Source: Gigaspora margarita
Lineage: Eukaryota > Glomeromycota > Glomeromycetes > Diversisporales > Gigasporaceae
Assembly (NCBI GenBank): GCA_009809945.1
Contig: WTPW01000590.1
Location: forward strand, 80,585 to 144,584
DNA length: 64,000 bases
Direction of reading: 5' to 3'
Position 1 is the stretch's first letter. Each line of letters starts with the position of its first letter. The position numbers and the translations under genes are program-made. Below, piece after piece: positions 11,501 to 22,839 of the stretch. The notes beneath the pieces are model-generated. The model did no database searches. It was not told the origin of the DNA and saw nothing but the letters and a program-made list of their open reading frames with translations.

Positions 11501-12397
11501 ATGATAAACTTATTGGTTTCCTCCAAAGAAGAATTGGAGATTCAGCACTTTGTGCCACCATTGCAAGAAGAAGTGGATAGTAAAAGAATCAAACAATTTA
11601 AAGGTGAGTTATTAGCAATACAATATCAAGTCTACAAATTACAATAGGATCTTGTCACAAAAGAGGATTATATTAATTATCTTGAAAAAGAAATCTCAAT
11701 TTGGGATAAGGAGCTAGACCAATTGAGATTAGAAATTTCTAATCTTATAAAACAGTTAGAAAATGTATTTAAAGAATCTGAAAAGCAAAAAAATTATATA
11801 GATTATTTAGAAAAGCAGTTAGCATTTTTTCAGAATGAAATTGATGAACTTAATGAAAAAATACTTAATTTGTATAGATCTGAAGGATTATTGCTTCACA
11901 ATAAAAATTCTTATGATACTATAGATTCAAAGAATCATAGCTTCAATACAGATATGGCCCAACAACAAATATCACATATAGAAAATCAAGCTACAATTCA
12001 GAAACATAGAATTACATGAGAGGTAGATAGCATTAGAGAATATTTTCAAAGCCCAATTACAATAGCACCTTCATTAGATAGTATTAAAGAAAATCTTAAA
12101 ATAATTATTGAAGCTGGAGATAAGTTTGAAGAGTTGGTACTAGATATATATTCACAGGCAAATACACGAGCAATTTATGCAGAAAATCAAGTAGCAGATT
12201 TGCAAACCCAGTTAGCAAATTTACAAACCCAGTTAGCTACACTTTAAAATGATTATAATTCTTTCCAACAGGACTTAACTCGTGAACAAAGACGATATAA
12301 TTTTGAGATAGACTTGAATTTAATAACTATAGCTTATAATAATGAAGCAAAAGAATGCCATCGCTGGTGGTTCTCATATCGTAATAAAGATAGATAG
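11501..12397 (+). pseudogene. Coiled-coil protein upstream of gag-like gene
   Basis: One frame runs 299 codons from ATG 11501 to TAG 12395-12397 with in-frame TAG (about 11646), TGA (12017) and TAA (about 12246). The protein is a long heptad-rich coil (LRLEISNLIKQLENVFKES; DLQTQLANLQTQLATL) ending in an aromatic, basic tail ECHRWWFSYRNKDR. It precedes the gag-like gene by about 280 bp on the same strand. A structural or assembly role is a guess; I cannot name a family. Confidence 0.6.
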
Positions 12398-12680
12398 GTT
12401 AGTAAATTAATTTAAAAAAAATTTGCATTGCATCTTTTAAATAGACGAACCCATTAGCAATTATAAGAATGTAAGACAGATGGAGCAATTACTATGCACC
12501 TCTTAAATCTTACAAAAAATCAGTACATCAAATAGAAAAATAAGTGCAAGACTCTAAAAAATAACCTATTACTTGCTGATATTCAACTAGACAACAAGTG
12601 GAGTAAGTTGAAAAATCGTGCTTGAAATTCTGAACAATTAATTAATAATTTAAATCACAAAGTTTAATAATATAGCAAAT

Positions 12681-14750
12681 ATGGCAACCTTAACAGATGT
12701 TATGTCTTCATTATCCCATTGATTGCTCAAATCCCCCAATATATAAGACATGAACCTCCTGTAAATATTATAATAAAATAGTACAAGTATTTGCATTGGC
12801 AGTTGCTGGATTTAATGATGTCGTAAAAGCTAAAATGTTAAAATCTAAAATGTCTGGTAAATATACACCTGTTCCAGCCCAATATTCTGCAGGTACAAAT
12901 ATTGATACCCCAGCATAATTCTTAGCTTGGTTACGGTATAAATATCATGAAGAAACAATAGGATCACGCAATGCCTCTTTATCCAGATTAGCACAAGAAA
13001 AATTTAACCCTACTGATACTCCACAAACCTATAAAGACAGAATTTATCTTTTATTGTTACAGCACCAAATAATAACCAGGATGCATTGGCTATATTATGG
13101 ACTCATTTACCTGATAAATTATTTACAAGAGTAAAGATAACAAATCCAGTTGATATAAATGCTTTCTTTATAGCTATTAAAGACACATAGCTTGAGAGTA
13201 AACTTTCTACCTTTACATATAATGGAGTTAATAGCAATTCATCAGTTTCTATAATTTTATCTAATACAATACCTAGTGAAAATTTAACTATATATAAAAA
13301 AGCATATAAGGAATTAGATTTTATATCTCAAAGACTGGGTATTCTGATAATCAACTAGAGATCCTGATGCTTTAAAAAATTTTATCGAAGAAGAATTATA
13401 TAAAATATTAGGCTATGCAAATTACAATATACAATCAAGGCTCAAAGAGCTATTGCTCCGCAATAAAAAATTATATGCTACAAAGAAGCCTATAGCTAAA
13501 AAATTAACAAAATCAAAGAAAGTATTAGTAGAAAGATACTGTTCTATGTGTGGAAAACCTGGCTATACAAAAAAGAATTGCCCTAAATTCTGTGAAGCAG
13601 GACACTTCATGACTAAAAGGACTAAAAAGATTAATAATATCAGTAGCTCCCAATATGAATATATAGACCAAAACCAATCAGAAGATGATATAGAATATAT
13701 AAATAATGAAAGCGATTAAGAGGAAAGTAGCCAAGAAGAAAGTGATCAAGAAAATAGTGAGATTGAATTCAGAGAAACTAATTGTTTCAATATAAAAAAA
13801 AAGTAGGTTTCTAAGTCTTCTATAAAAAAGAAATCCAAAAAACCAAAAACTAATAAAAAAGTATTAATGAAAATCAGATATTTTTAGAATCGGTTAAATA
13901 TGTTTTAACAAGATATATTTCTTGATGTCCTAAAGAAATTCTAACTGAAATATATACCGATCTTAGTAAATTATTTTCTGAAATGAAAGACTTATTTTAT
14001 TTATATCATTCAAAAAATTATATGAATAAAGAAGTAGAAAAAGTATAGGAAAATATAATAAAAAAGTATCAATTTATTTTAGAACCATTTTTCCTTGCAT
14101 GCTCAGAAAATGATATGCCAGTATCTCTAACTTTAAGCAATTATTGTAAGAAGGTAGAAGGATCTCCTTCTTCTGCGAAGCAGGATACTTCATGTCTAAA
14201 TTATGCTTAAAACAATATCAAGAAGCCCAATTATATCAAAATTGGCTTGACCCACTAAAAATAAACTTTTTGCAAATAAAAGAACCCAATAATTATGCTA
14301 CTATTTCATGTAAAGTATATGATTTAGAAATACCCCATGCATTACTTAAAACAGGTTCAGATGGGTCACATATTTCTAAAAATATCACAAACCATTTTAT
14401 AAAATATTTTGGGTTAAAAATAAATAGAAAAAAGGGTTATAGACTAACAGGTGCTGTAGGGGAAAAACAATCTATTAGGAGCTTTTCTGATATATCTGTT
14501 TCTATAGGTGTTGGAAATAATATCTTAACAATTTTAGATGAGTTTTCAGTTTTACCAACAGAAAAAGATAATAATAGTAATGATATATTATTATTTATTC
14601 TTGGTACTAGATAGCAACATCGAGCTAGCTAGGAACCTATAGTAAAGGGTGAGTTTATAGCATCGGTTAATGGAAAAAGTATTACTATTTCACTTTCTGT
14701 TTATAATAAAGATGAAACCAAAAAAAAATAATTTGTAGTCTTAGATCATG
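12681..14750 (+). pseudogene. Gag-like protein with CCHC knuckle and retropepsin-like domain
   Basis: Opens at ATG 12681 (MATLTDVMSSL) and is spread over several frames. The central part reads like a retrotransposon gag: AVAGFNDVVKAKMLKSKMSG near 12800, FLAWLRYKYHEETIG near 12925, then LWTHLPDKLFTRVKITNPV near 13095. A zinc knuckle follows near 13535 (CSMCGKPGYTKKNC, with Tyr for His), then an acidic stretch. From 14192 an aspartic-protease-like domain appears: HALLKTGSDGSHIS (the expected DTG reads KTG) and ILGTR with VKGEF beyond. The catalytic Asp is lost. No reverse transcriptase follows, so this is not a simple nested LTR element. Confidence 0.72.
13437..13465 (+). repeat. Terminal-repeat motif copied inside the gag-like gene
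   Basis: GGCTCAAAGAGCTATTGCTC followed by CGCAATAA matches motifs inside both terminal repeats (9601-9630 minus, 21163-21193 plus). ATTGC and GCAAT can pair as a small hairpin. Confidence 0.6.
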
Positions 14751-14889
14751 CATTCTATGCAATATATTACAAGTTCGAGATATTTCTATATGGAAAAAAT
14801 GCATGAATCACTTTTTCTGGGATATATTAGAATATAATTTACCATCTTTTTCTTCTAACTGATGAATAAGATTATATATAGTAACCATC

Positions 14890-15378
14890 TCAAATAATTT
14901 TTTTTAATTTAAGTTCGAATAATTTTGTACTCCAATTAGCCATATCTATCTTAATTTGATTGCATTCTATATCTTTCAGTTGCTTAATAATTTTTAAGGT
15001 TTCCTCAGTAGATTTAAGAAATTCTTGACATAAATTATCTGTAGCTTCTTTGATTCTAGCATTAACCTTTTCTTCAGAGTATTGTGGAGCAATAATGGCA
15101 CGTAATACCAAATCTTCGATTCTCTTTTGGGTTTTAATTAATTGAATATTAGTATTGCAAAGCAAGCCATTTGGGGATTCTCTGAATTCTGACTCTTTAG
15201 GTTTTGAAACTGGTGCTTTTATTGTAAAGCAGTCATTCTGAATAGGATTATATCGAGATTTTTTTTTTCTTTGGTATCTAACAAATTTATGTTTTAAAAA
15301 TGCCTCTATAATAGGGCTAATACTACTTGCTTTACTTTCTGATAATGGATTTTTTTTTGAGTTGTAAGCTGATTCCAT
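14890..15378 (-). CDS. Unknown 162-aa protein in the Polinton
   Basis: Intact frame from ATG 15378 (MESAYNSKKNPLSESKASS) to 14890. The N-terminal half is basic and Ser/Lys-rich (RYQRKKKSRYNP near residue 35); the C-terminal half is helical and charged (EEKVNARIKEATDNLCQEF; a likely short coiled coil). No catalytic motif, signal peptide or Cys cluster is seen. It is transcribed away from the gag-like gene's orientation and lies downstream of the polymerase on the same strand. One of few unbroken frames in the element, but no function can be given. Confidence 0.55.
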   Translation of the reverse strand: MESAYNSKKNPLSESKASSISPIIEAFLKHKFVRYQRKKKSRYNPIQNDCFTIKAPVSKPKESEFRESPNGLLCNTNIQLIKTQKRIEDLVLRAIIAPQYSEEKVNARIKEATDNLCQEFLKSTEETLKIIKQLKDIECNQIKIDMANWSTKLFELKLKKII

Positions 15379-15879
15379 CCAGCTTTTATTAATAAAGGAG
15401 GTAGTTGGATAAGAAGATTTGAATAATTTTCATGATAAACTATAGAATATTTTCATGTAAAATTATAATTTTTCAAAAAAAAATTAATAAGTATTTATTA
15501 TAAAGTTTCATAAAATTTCAAAAAATTTTCTATAACAAACTCTAATTCTATTTTAATAACAATTACTAACTTTATATATTAATATTTTTTTATAAGAATG
15601 TGACCTCAAGGTCATGTACTATGTTATACAAGGTGCAGTATATGGCATAGTAGTCACATGATATTGTGCCCTGTGGGTCACATACTACTATCTCTAATTA
15701 ATAATAATTTATAACTCTTTGAAGCAGGAACACTTTGTATCCTATCTATCACTAGTTTAGCTTATGTGGGTATTTTAGATATGTGAGATACACATTCATT
15801 TTGATATTTCTTTGAGAGCTTAATGCTTAAAGCTCTTTTTTTTAGCCAACTCTAGAGATATTCCATTTGATATAAAATT
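15379..15879. other. Gap between polymerase and unknown gene
   Basis: AT-rich, no ORF. Holds a short palindromic patch (GTGACC...GGTCAC words at 15600-15680) and one copy of the GAAGCAGG hairpin motif at 15718-15745. Confidence 0.5.
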
Positions 15880-18800
15880 TTTATATGCTTGATACACTAA
15901 TGACTATATGGCAAACTAGTTATTCTATCAGATAATATCCAATGCTTAGTATCTATAGAGCAAAGAGCCTTCTTTTCTGATTCGACCAAAGATAATAAAT
16001 GGTCTTTTGATCATATGCCCACATTCTTAGCATAGAATACTTTATTACCAAAGAGACAGTTTCAATATACTAGAGTCATAGAATCTGTCTTAGTTTGCAT
16101 AACTAAATTCTTGACTTCTTTTTCTGATAATAATGATCTATCTACTGGATCATTTAGCAAAGACCCTTCTAAAGCAGGCATATATAAATTCGTGGCCATT
16201 TCACTTATACCCTTTTTGCTAACCCTCTTATATTTAGATGTTGTAGACTTATTTGCCAAAACATAGTAATAAAATTTGCCTCAATATGTATAGATTCTGC
16301 AATTACACTATTTGGAGTCTCATCCTTTAAAAGACCTATAGATTTTGAGTCATTAAGATCGAAAAGGTCAGGTTACTCAGCCATATCCTTATAGATATCC
16401 TTAGTTTCAACTATAAATATGAATGAGTCTGTATCCATATATCCAAGCTGGGCTTTATCACCATATCTTTCTTTTATATACCCATACCAAAAGCGATACA
16501 TTAAAAGTTTGCTAAGGCCAAGAACTGATGCTCTGACAATAATAGGTTTGTTAAGAGTCACACTAGCCTTTTCCATATATGCTCCTATTAAAGTATTTCC
16601 AAGTCATCGACATACTTAAATGAGGATTTGTAAATTTGTTTAATAAACTTCTTTTCATCTTGCTCATTATTTATAGCCATGAGCTTGACATCTTGATACT
16701 TATGAACATTTTCTATAGTCTTGCCATAAACTGAATTGTTCATAAGCTTTAAGAAATCTTTCTCAAAAGCATTCTTAGCCCCTTGTTGCTTTTCAGTATT
16801 AAAAGCAATATAGGGTGCAAGCCAGTTAGTTTGATCAAAAGATAGAATTTCTATTATCTCATCTACTATCATACCTAAATTTTATATAGTATTGAAGCTC
16901 TAAGTAATAAATAACATATTTTTTTGTAGACCAAGATGAGGTACTAATTTTTCCGTAGCTGAGAAACATCCACTATCTAAGTTATCTACAAGCTCTATAG
17001 TATAAGGACACAACATATCTTTACTTACAGCCATATTCTCTGTAGTTAGAGGTAAATTACTCAATAGTTATAAGTTTTTAGAGAAAAATGTATATTAATC
17101 TTTAGAAAATATTCTCTTTTAGCATCTGCTTTAGTATTAAAAATCTTTTTAAAATATTTTTTTTGCTCATTTGGATTATCCTCAAGATATTTATGACTTA
17201 CCTCCTATTTATAATTTCCAATAGGCAAATACTGACTTATAGCCCATCCATAAAGATTATTGGCATCGACATAGCTTATCCATGTTGTTGTTAGATGGGT
17301 TAAATGCTTTACCTATCTTAGGATTGTTAGCTTTGAAATAACATGCCATAGCTATACCTTCATGCTTAGCCTCTTCTATAAAATCATGCATAGACATATC
17401 TGTAAAGAGCTCAATTTTAACACCTGTCATCTTAAGCATAGCATCCCAAGCTAATGCAGGTGCTAAAATATAATGTCTAGGATTAAGCTCATAATACTGT
17501 ATACATGTTATTCGGAATTGGGTCCAAATATCTGCAAGACTAAGTACATCGATTTTAAGATAAAGGTCATGATACTCATCTAGATTCTTACAACCAAATG
17601 TTTTCCATACTTTTTGGGCATGTCGATAGTCATCTTGTATAATTTTGCCTTTAAGAGTACTATAAAACTTATGAATTGAAGAAAGTTCTTTTTCCTTAAA
17701 TCTAGTATGCAAATTGATATACTTATAAGGATAAACTTTTTTATAACTTGCTAGTAAAATTTGATCTGAAGAATAGTCTTTAAAGTGCTAGCTTGTAATA
17801 GAATAGTTGGTATCCAAATTTTTTGTAAGATTTGCCAAGCTATTATTTATGAATAGCATACTATCTATATATTTTAGCTAACCTACTTTCATAGTCTTGT
17901 ATTTCTCAAATGTCTCAGCTACAATCTTGATCTGATGTGCATTAACTGATCGACCAACAGATTCACAAACCAAGTAAGTATCATATCCTCAGAAGTTATG
18001 AAAGTTAACTAGAATTGGCATCTTCCAGGGTTCAATTTGATGTTTGAGATTGCAGGCATTGTGAGCAGGTCCTCAAAACTTATCTGTAATATGACAATGG
18101 TCCCAAACCTTATCTTTATTATCTATATTGAATTTATCTTTACATATCTAGCAGGTATTTGTTTTGGCAAATTTTTTTTGTCTTCTTTAGTTTCAATTCG
18201 GTCATGCTTTATAGCTAAGACCCTATTAATTTGAATTAATTCCTTATTAATTCTTTTGACAAACTCCTGGGTAGCATTTTCTCCTCTATATAGAAATGGG
18301 CCCTATACCTCTCCAGTATCAATCCAGTGGACCAAGTAGCAAAAGCTATTGGCCTTTTGTTTAGCAAGCTTTCACATTTGCCCTCCATATTTCTCATCAC
18401 ATTTCTTATTATCTGCCTCAAAATCAGCTATAATAACACATAGAGCATTGATCATTCGTCCATAGTTCTTAAACTTCTCAAAGTTATTGACATCCTTGGT
18501 AGGTAATTTGACTTCTTGAGTTGCTTCTCCTAAGCTGAAACAATGCTCTTGATGATAGGCTAAAGATTTTTCAAAATGAAAGCTTTGAAAGCATCGGTTG
18601 CATAGATGCTTTTTGCTATGATACTTTGTATTTTTGTATACTAACCCTTTAGGGTTTTGATCCAAAGAAAGTGATTCTTTTGCCCATACTTATTTTTAGA
18701 TTTGGTAATATTTGTAAGAGCCATTAGATATATAATGTGTTGTCTATTATAGTTTTTGCTAGCTATTGCTAGTTTAGGAGTAGCTGTTTCTTCTTTCCAT

Positions 18801-19140
18801 TCCCAGATATTAATAGAGATATTTGGGTTTATCTTCTCAATTTTATTAAAGATACGTGAGCAAATTGAAGTAGGCATAGAGATTCTATCTAAATTGACTA
18901 GATCCAAGTATTGTTTATAATCTTTTGTTGTATATATTCATTCAAGATGTTCTGTAAATCCATCTTTATGAGCAAAATAACAAGCTAATGCACCTTGAAG
19001 ACAATTATCAGATGGCATATCTGTAACTGGATCAATTATTTTTGAATTATCAGAATTAATTATATATTTGGTATTGGCAAGTCTTTTGGGTATAGGCTTG
19101 TATGATCCACCAGTAGCTTGTCAATATATATAAGCTTCAA
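15880..19140 (-). pseudogene. Family B DNA polymerase, protein-primed type
   Basis: Replication enzyme of Polintons. Read from 19140 down, in pieces separated by stops and frameshifts: an N-terminal region (SDNCLQGALACYFAHKDG near 19010), a Cys/His finger HLCNRCFQSFHFEKS near 18600, exonuclease I IIADFEADNK near 18430, exonuclease III YLKIDVLSLAD near 17560, polymerase motif A VDANNLYGWAI near 17265, motif B LMNNSVYGKT near 16740, and motif C GYMDTDSF near 16435. A C-terminal part reads SIDTKHWILSDR near 15955. All three palm motifs keep their catalytic residues although the frame is destroyed, so decay is fairly recent. The order and the short spacing suit the DNA_pol_B_2 group. Confidence 0.88.
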
Positions 19141-19185
19141 TATATTATTTTTCTATTTGAACTAATTGCCAATTTGATCCTCTTC

Positions 19186-20030
19186 TTAACATTTTCTCAA
19201 TGCTTTATCTATCTCTAAAGCTAACTGAGATATATGGTCATCTATATCATTTTCTGATAAAAGAAAACACATTTTACTTCTGTGATGACAATACATTATA
19301 TTATTTTCCTTATCCTCTTTTTTTAGCAATTTGTTTACTTTTTTATAATAACAAAGAGCAACTAATGCTAACTTTATATGCTCCTTTTCATTAAGCTCGA
19401 TTTTAAGAACTCTTGTAATTTTATCTCTAGTATTTGCTAATAATTGAGGCATATATAGTATTTTATTATACTCTTTATGATCAGATATTGGTTTAATAAA
19501 TGCATATCTTAGATTTTTTATAGATAGAACTATGACTTCCCAATTACTTAATAAATTAAAATTATCATGGGATCTTTTTGGGTCGCTAACTCTAATTTGA
19601 ATAAAATGAATACCAGTATCTAATACAGCATCATTTTCTACTAGATCTAATGTTTTGAGAAACTCAAATTCTTCTCGAGATAAATATTTATCTAAATCCA
19701 TAGTATTCTTATTCACTTCATCTTCTATCAATTCTTGAGCTTTAAAAAATTTATATTCTTTTTGAGATATAATAATTTCTTAGGGTACTGTTTTAGTTTG
19801 TGAAGCAGGATACTCTGTGTTTAAGTTTACTTTATTGGATGTGCTAGAAGAGTCAGAGACTTGATCCAAAGAGGAATCAGAGATTTGATGCTTTGTATCA
19901 TCACCTGCTTCTGAATTGATTTGTAGAATTGGAATTGGATTTGTAGTAGGAATAACTTGAGATTGACATAAAAATTTTCTATTCTGAAGATGATGAGTAA
20001 GTTTCCATAACTTTTTGAATTATTTATTAT
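19186..20030 (-). pseudogene. Unknown protein upstream of the polymerase
   Basis: A 181-aa frame (MIEDEVNKNTMDLDKYLS at 19731 down to 19186) continues upstream in the same sense to about 20030 through one TAA near 19782, with a Ser/Gln-rich, disordered-looking segment (SSLDQVSDSSSTSNKVNLN) that contains hairpin-motif copies. The folded-looking half is mixed alpha/beta in composition with no motif that I recognise. It could be an N-terminal extension of the polymerase or a separate gene. Loss by a single stop plus the adjacent palindromic insertion at 20073 suggests it is dead. Confidence 0.5.
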
Positions 20031-20072
20031 ATGTACATACTATATAGTTACAGAAGTAAATATATTACTTAT

Positions 20073-21051
20073 CAGTCAAGGGTATTCCAACTGAGTGCAA
20101 TTACTTATAGATCAAATGAGTTGACTCGCCCAATTTTATATGTAAAATTATGCAAAAAAATCATTTAAATTGAATTTATTTAAGAGCATACATATAAAGG
20201 TCTCTTTAAATTTTAAATATATATTCTTTGGCATTTAATACTCTTTTGTTTAAAGTTTTAGTTCTTAATTTGAAGTAGGGGGATAAAAATCTTCCACTAA
20301 AGTTGACCAATTCTTTACTATGTTCTTTAAGTCAAATGAGTGACTCACCTTATATAATAATATGATTAGTTAAAATAATTCTTTAAAAATATGTAAGATG
20401 ATATTAAGTAAAGGCTTCATGTGCCCTAATTGAAAGTTGAAGAGGAGGTTCTCCTGATTCTAATGGTAGTTAAATCATCAAAATTGGTCTGGTAGAAGCC
20501 AAGATACTTGGGTCAAAGAAGAGAACATAAGGATCTGTAAATTCACTATTACACAAAGTAATAGTAAATTTGCAGATCTTTATGTTCTCTTCTTTGACCC
20601 CAAGTATCTTGGCTTCCACCAGGCCAATTTTGATAATTTAACTACCATTAGAATCAGGAGAACCTCCTCTTCAACTTTCAATTAGGGCATATGAAGCCTT
20701 TACTTAATATCATCTTATATATTTTTAAAGAATTATTTTAACCAATCATATTATTATATAGAGTGAGTCACTCATTTGACTTAAAGAACATAGTAAAGAA
20801 TTGGTCAACTTTAATAGAAGATTTTCATTCCCCTACTTCAAATTAAGAACTAAAACTTTAAACAAAAGAGTATTAAATGCCAAAGAATATATATTTAAAA
20901 TTTAAAGAGACCTTTATATGTATGCTCTTAAATAAATTCAATTTAAATAATTTTTTTGCATAATTTTACATATAAAATTGGGTGAGTCAACTCATTTGAT
21001 CTATAAGTAAATACATTCTAAGCCATTATATGTGGATATGTCCCTTGACTG
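20073..21051. mobile_element. Near-perfect hairpin MITE inserted in the Polinton
   Basis: Ends CAGTCAAGGG at 20073-20082 and CCCTTGACTG at 21042-21051, flanked on both sides by TTAT (20069-20072, 21052-21055). The arms 20101-20540 and 20560-21010 are mirror copies with few differences, centred near 20550 (CACTATTACACAAAGTAATAG). No ORF; about 980 bp. It carries the module GGTAGTTAAATCATCAAAAT also seen in the 24802-25433 element. Confidence 0.85.
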
Positions 21052-21097
21052 TTATATAAATCTTTTGTTTAATTAATTATTTCTATATAACAAAAAG

Positions 21098-21848
21098 TAC
21101 TATGTAGTGTGGCATTATGATAAATTATGAACCAGGGCTTCCAAAATAGATTCTAGATAGATCAGGCTCAAAGAGTCATTGCTCTGCAATAAACCTAGCC
21201 CAAATTTTCTACTTTTTAGTATATAACAAAAATTTGTAACCCTTATTAAAAATTTTGTCTGTGAAGCAGGGATGCTTTGTATTCTACCCTTTGGTATATT
21301 TGGTTATATTTTTTGTTACCCTTTGTCATATATGTATATATTTTTTGTTACCCTTTTGGTATATATGGATCACATTTTTTGTGCCAGAAAAGTAGTAAAG
21401 AATCGACTTTAGAATGAATTCTGTTATAACAAATAATATTTGTATCCTTTTTGATATAAATTTAGGTAAAAGAATATGTTCTAGATATATAAAAATATTG
21501 GTATACTGATTGTGATTTTTGATGTGTAAATGATAGCAAACAAGATAGCATAAATAATTGTTATCTTTTTGATATAAAATTGAGCAGAAAATTGCATTCT
21601 AGATATACAAAAAATAATACCACTGTGCTAGAATGATAACACAAACACAAATTTATCATCATTCGAGTGATGATACAAATACAAATTTATACCCAATATG
21701 CCAAAATGATATTCTTTTTGATATAAATTTGGGTAAATAAATGTGTTCTAGATAATTATTATTGATTTGATAATGCAAATGCAAAATTATATGCAAGATT
21801 GATATGGGTAACAAAAAAGTGTCCCAGAACTTCTAAAAATGTTCTACT
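21098..21848. repeat. Right terminal inverted repeat of the Polinton
   Basis: Inverse of 8948-9695. The TIR pair differs by scattered substitutions and small indels, more than expected for a new insertion. Confidence 0.9.
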
Positions 21849-21853
21849 TGGGT

Positions 21854-22570
21854 ATAACTTCTAAAACCTGTCAAAACTTCTGAAACCCAGCAAAACCAAA
21901 ATGGCAAAATTTCTGAAACTTTTTCAATTTTTTTTACTTTTTTGGATTTCTATTGTTGTATTACAGAATTATAAGTTAATTCATAATTTATTTTGTAATT
22001 ACTAACATTAACTCTATGTGTAGATGATAGTCACACTAGGGTTATTATCACAAAAATAATCTAATTTGTGGATTATATAAAAAAGTAATAGTATATGATT
22101 GTATATAATAGCCCTATGCATCGACTAAGTCATGCTAGGGTTATTATCGCAAGGATCACCCTTTGTGGCTAATGTAAATTAAGCCTTATATAGAAGACAA
22201 TTGATATGCATGCGATTGTATGTGATTGAGATTATAGTAATGCATATGAAAAAGAATATTCATAAGATTGACATTATAGTGATACAGGTAGGCAGTATTG
22301 TACGTTTTGGCTGTCCATAGCCTTTTTTGGCTTGTCCATGTCCAAAATTGTCCAAACATCCAAGATTGTTTAAAGCTTGTCCAGGCTTTAATAATTAATA
22401 AATATATCTGAAAAATATATAACTATATATTTTTTTAGATGATGAACATATTCCAGTTAAAATTAAAATAGATTATCTTAATAAAATTTTAAGTAATTTT
22501 ACTTTATTTAATTGTCCAAAATTGTCCAAATTGTTCATATCATTGTTCAAAGCTGTCCCATGACTATAGT
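21854..22570. other. No gene seen; short direct repeats
   Basis: CTAGGGTTATTATC occurs at about 22029 and 22130 in similar context, and TTGTCCAAAATTGTCCAAA occurs near 22342 and 22512. Otherwise AT-rich and stop-filled. Confidence 0.5.
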
Positions 22571-22820
22571 TGGGGGTGCAATTCATTTTCAATTTTTTTA
22601 ATTTCAACAATAATTTTAACAATAATTTCAACATTTTTAATAAATCTATAAATTAAGTCTAAAACAATTATGTATTTGAGTTAACTTAGTTTTAATTAAT
22701 TTTTGGCATAATTTAAATTAATTTTTAATATTGAAAAATTAATTTCACCAATTTCACCATCAATTAATTTCAACAATTTCAACAAAAACTTCTTATTAAG
22801 AAGAGTAATTTCACCCCCAT
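22571..22820. repeat. Candidate MITE with TGGGGGTG ends
   Basis: TGGGGGTGCAATT at the left is mirrored by AATTTCACCCCCA at the right; between them ATTTCAAC/ATTTCACC words repeat. No clear target duplication. Confidence 0.4.
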
Positions 22821-22839
22821 AAATACCCATGACAACACT

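Larger units (their letters stand above)
9508..21286. repeat. Short dispersed hairpin motif, at least seven copies, confined to the Polinton
   Basis: Core GAAGCAGGATACTTTGTATC or variants, able to fold because GCAGGATAC can pair with GTATCCTGC. Copies: 9508-9535 (minus), 13591-13612, 14173-14196, 15718-15745, 19797-19820, 19887-19912 (minus) and 21259-21286. Two lie in the terminal repeats, two in the gag/protease region, one in an untranslated gap, two near the unknown minus-strand gene. I saw no copy elsewhere in the window. Confidence 0.65.
8948..21848. mobile_element. Decayed Polinton/Maverick DNA transposon
   Basis: Both ends carry AGTAGAACATTTTTAG (minus strand at the right), directly flanked by TGGGT at 8943-8947 and 21849-21853, a 5-bp target duplication. 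Polintons typically begin with AG, have long inverted repeats and make 5-6-bp duplications; the two terminal repeats here are about 750 bp. Outside sequence reads coherently when the element is removed (repeated AACTTCTGAAAC-like words on both sides). Cargo: retroviral-type integrase and protein-primed-type DNA polymerase B, the two hallmark Polinton genes, plus gag/protease-like and unknown genes. No packaging ATPase, maturation protease or capsid gene was recognised. Nearly every gene is broken, so this copy is inactive. Confidence 0.88.

Noticed and set aside
11501-12397. Stop-codon reassignment in Polinton genes
   Set aside because: All three stops (TAG, TGA, TAA) occur in frame and are mixed with frameshifts, so decay is the simpler reading.
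11501-14750. A nested LTR retrotransposon explaining gag and protease
   Set aside because: No LTR pair, target duplication, reverse transcriptase or RNase H is visible in the stretch; kept as Polinton cargo, with the alternative stated.
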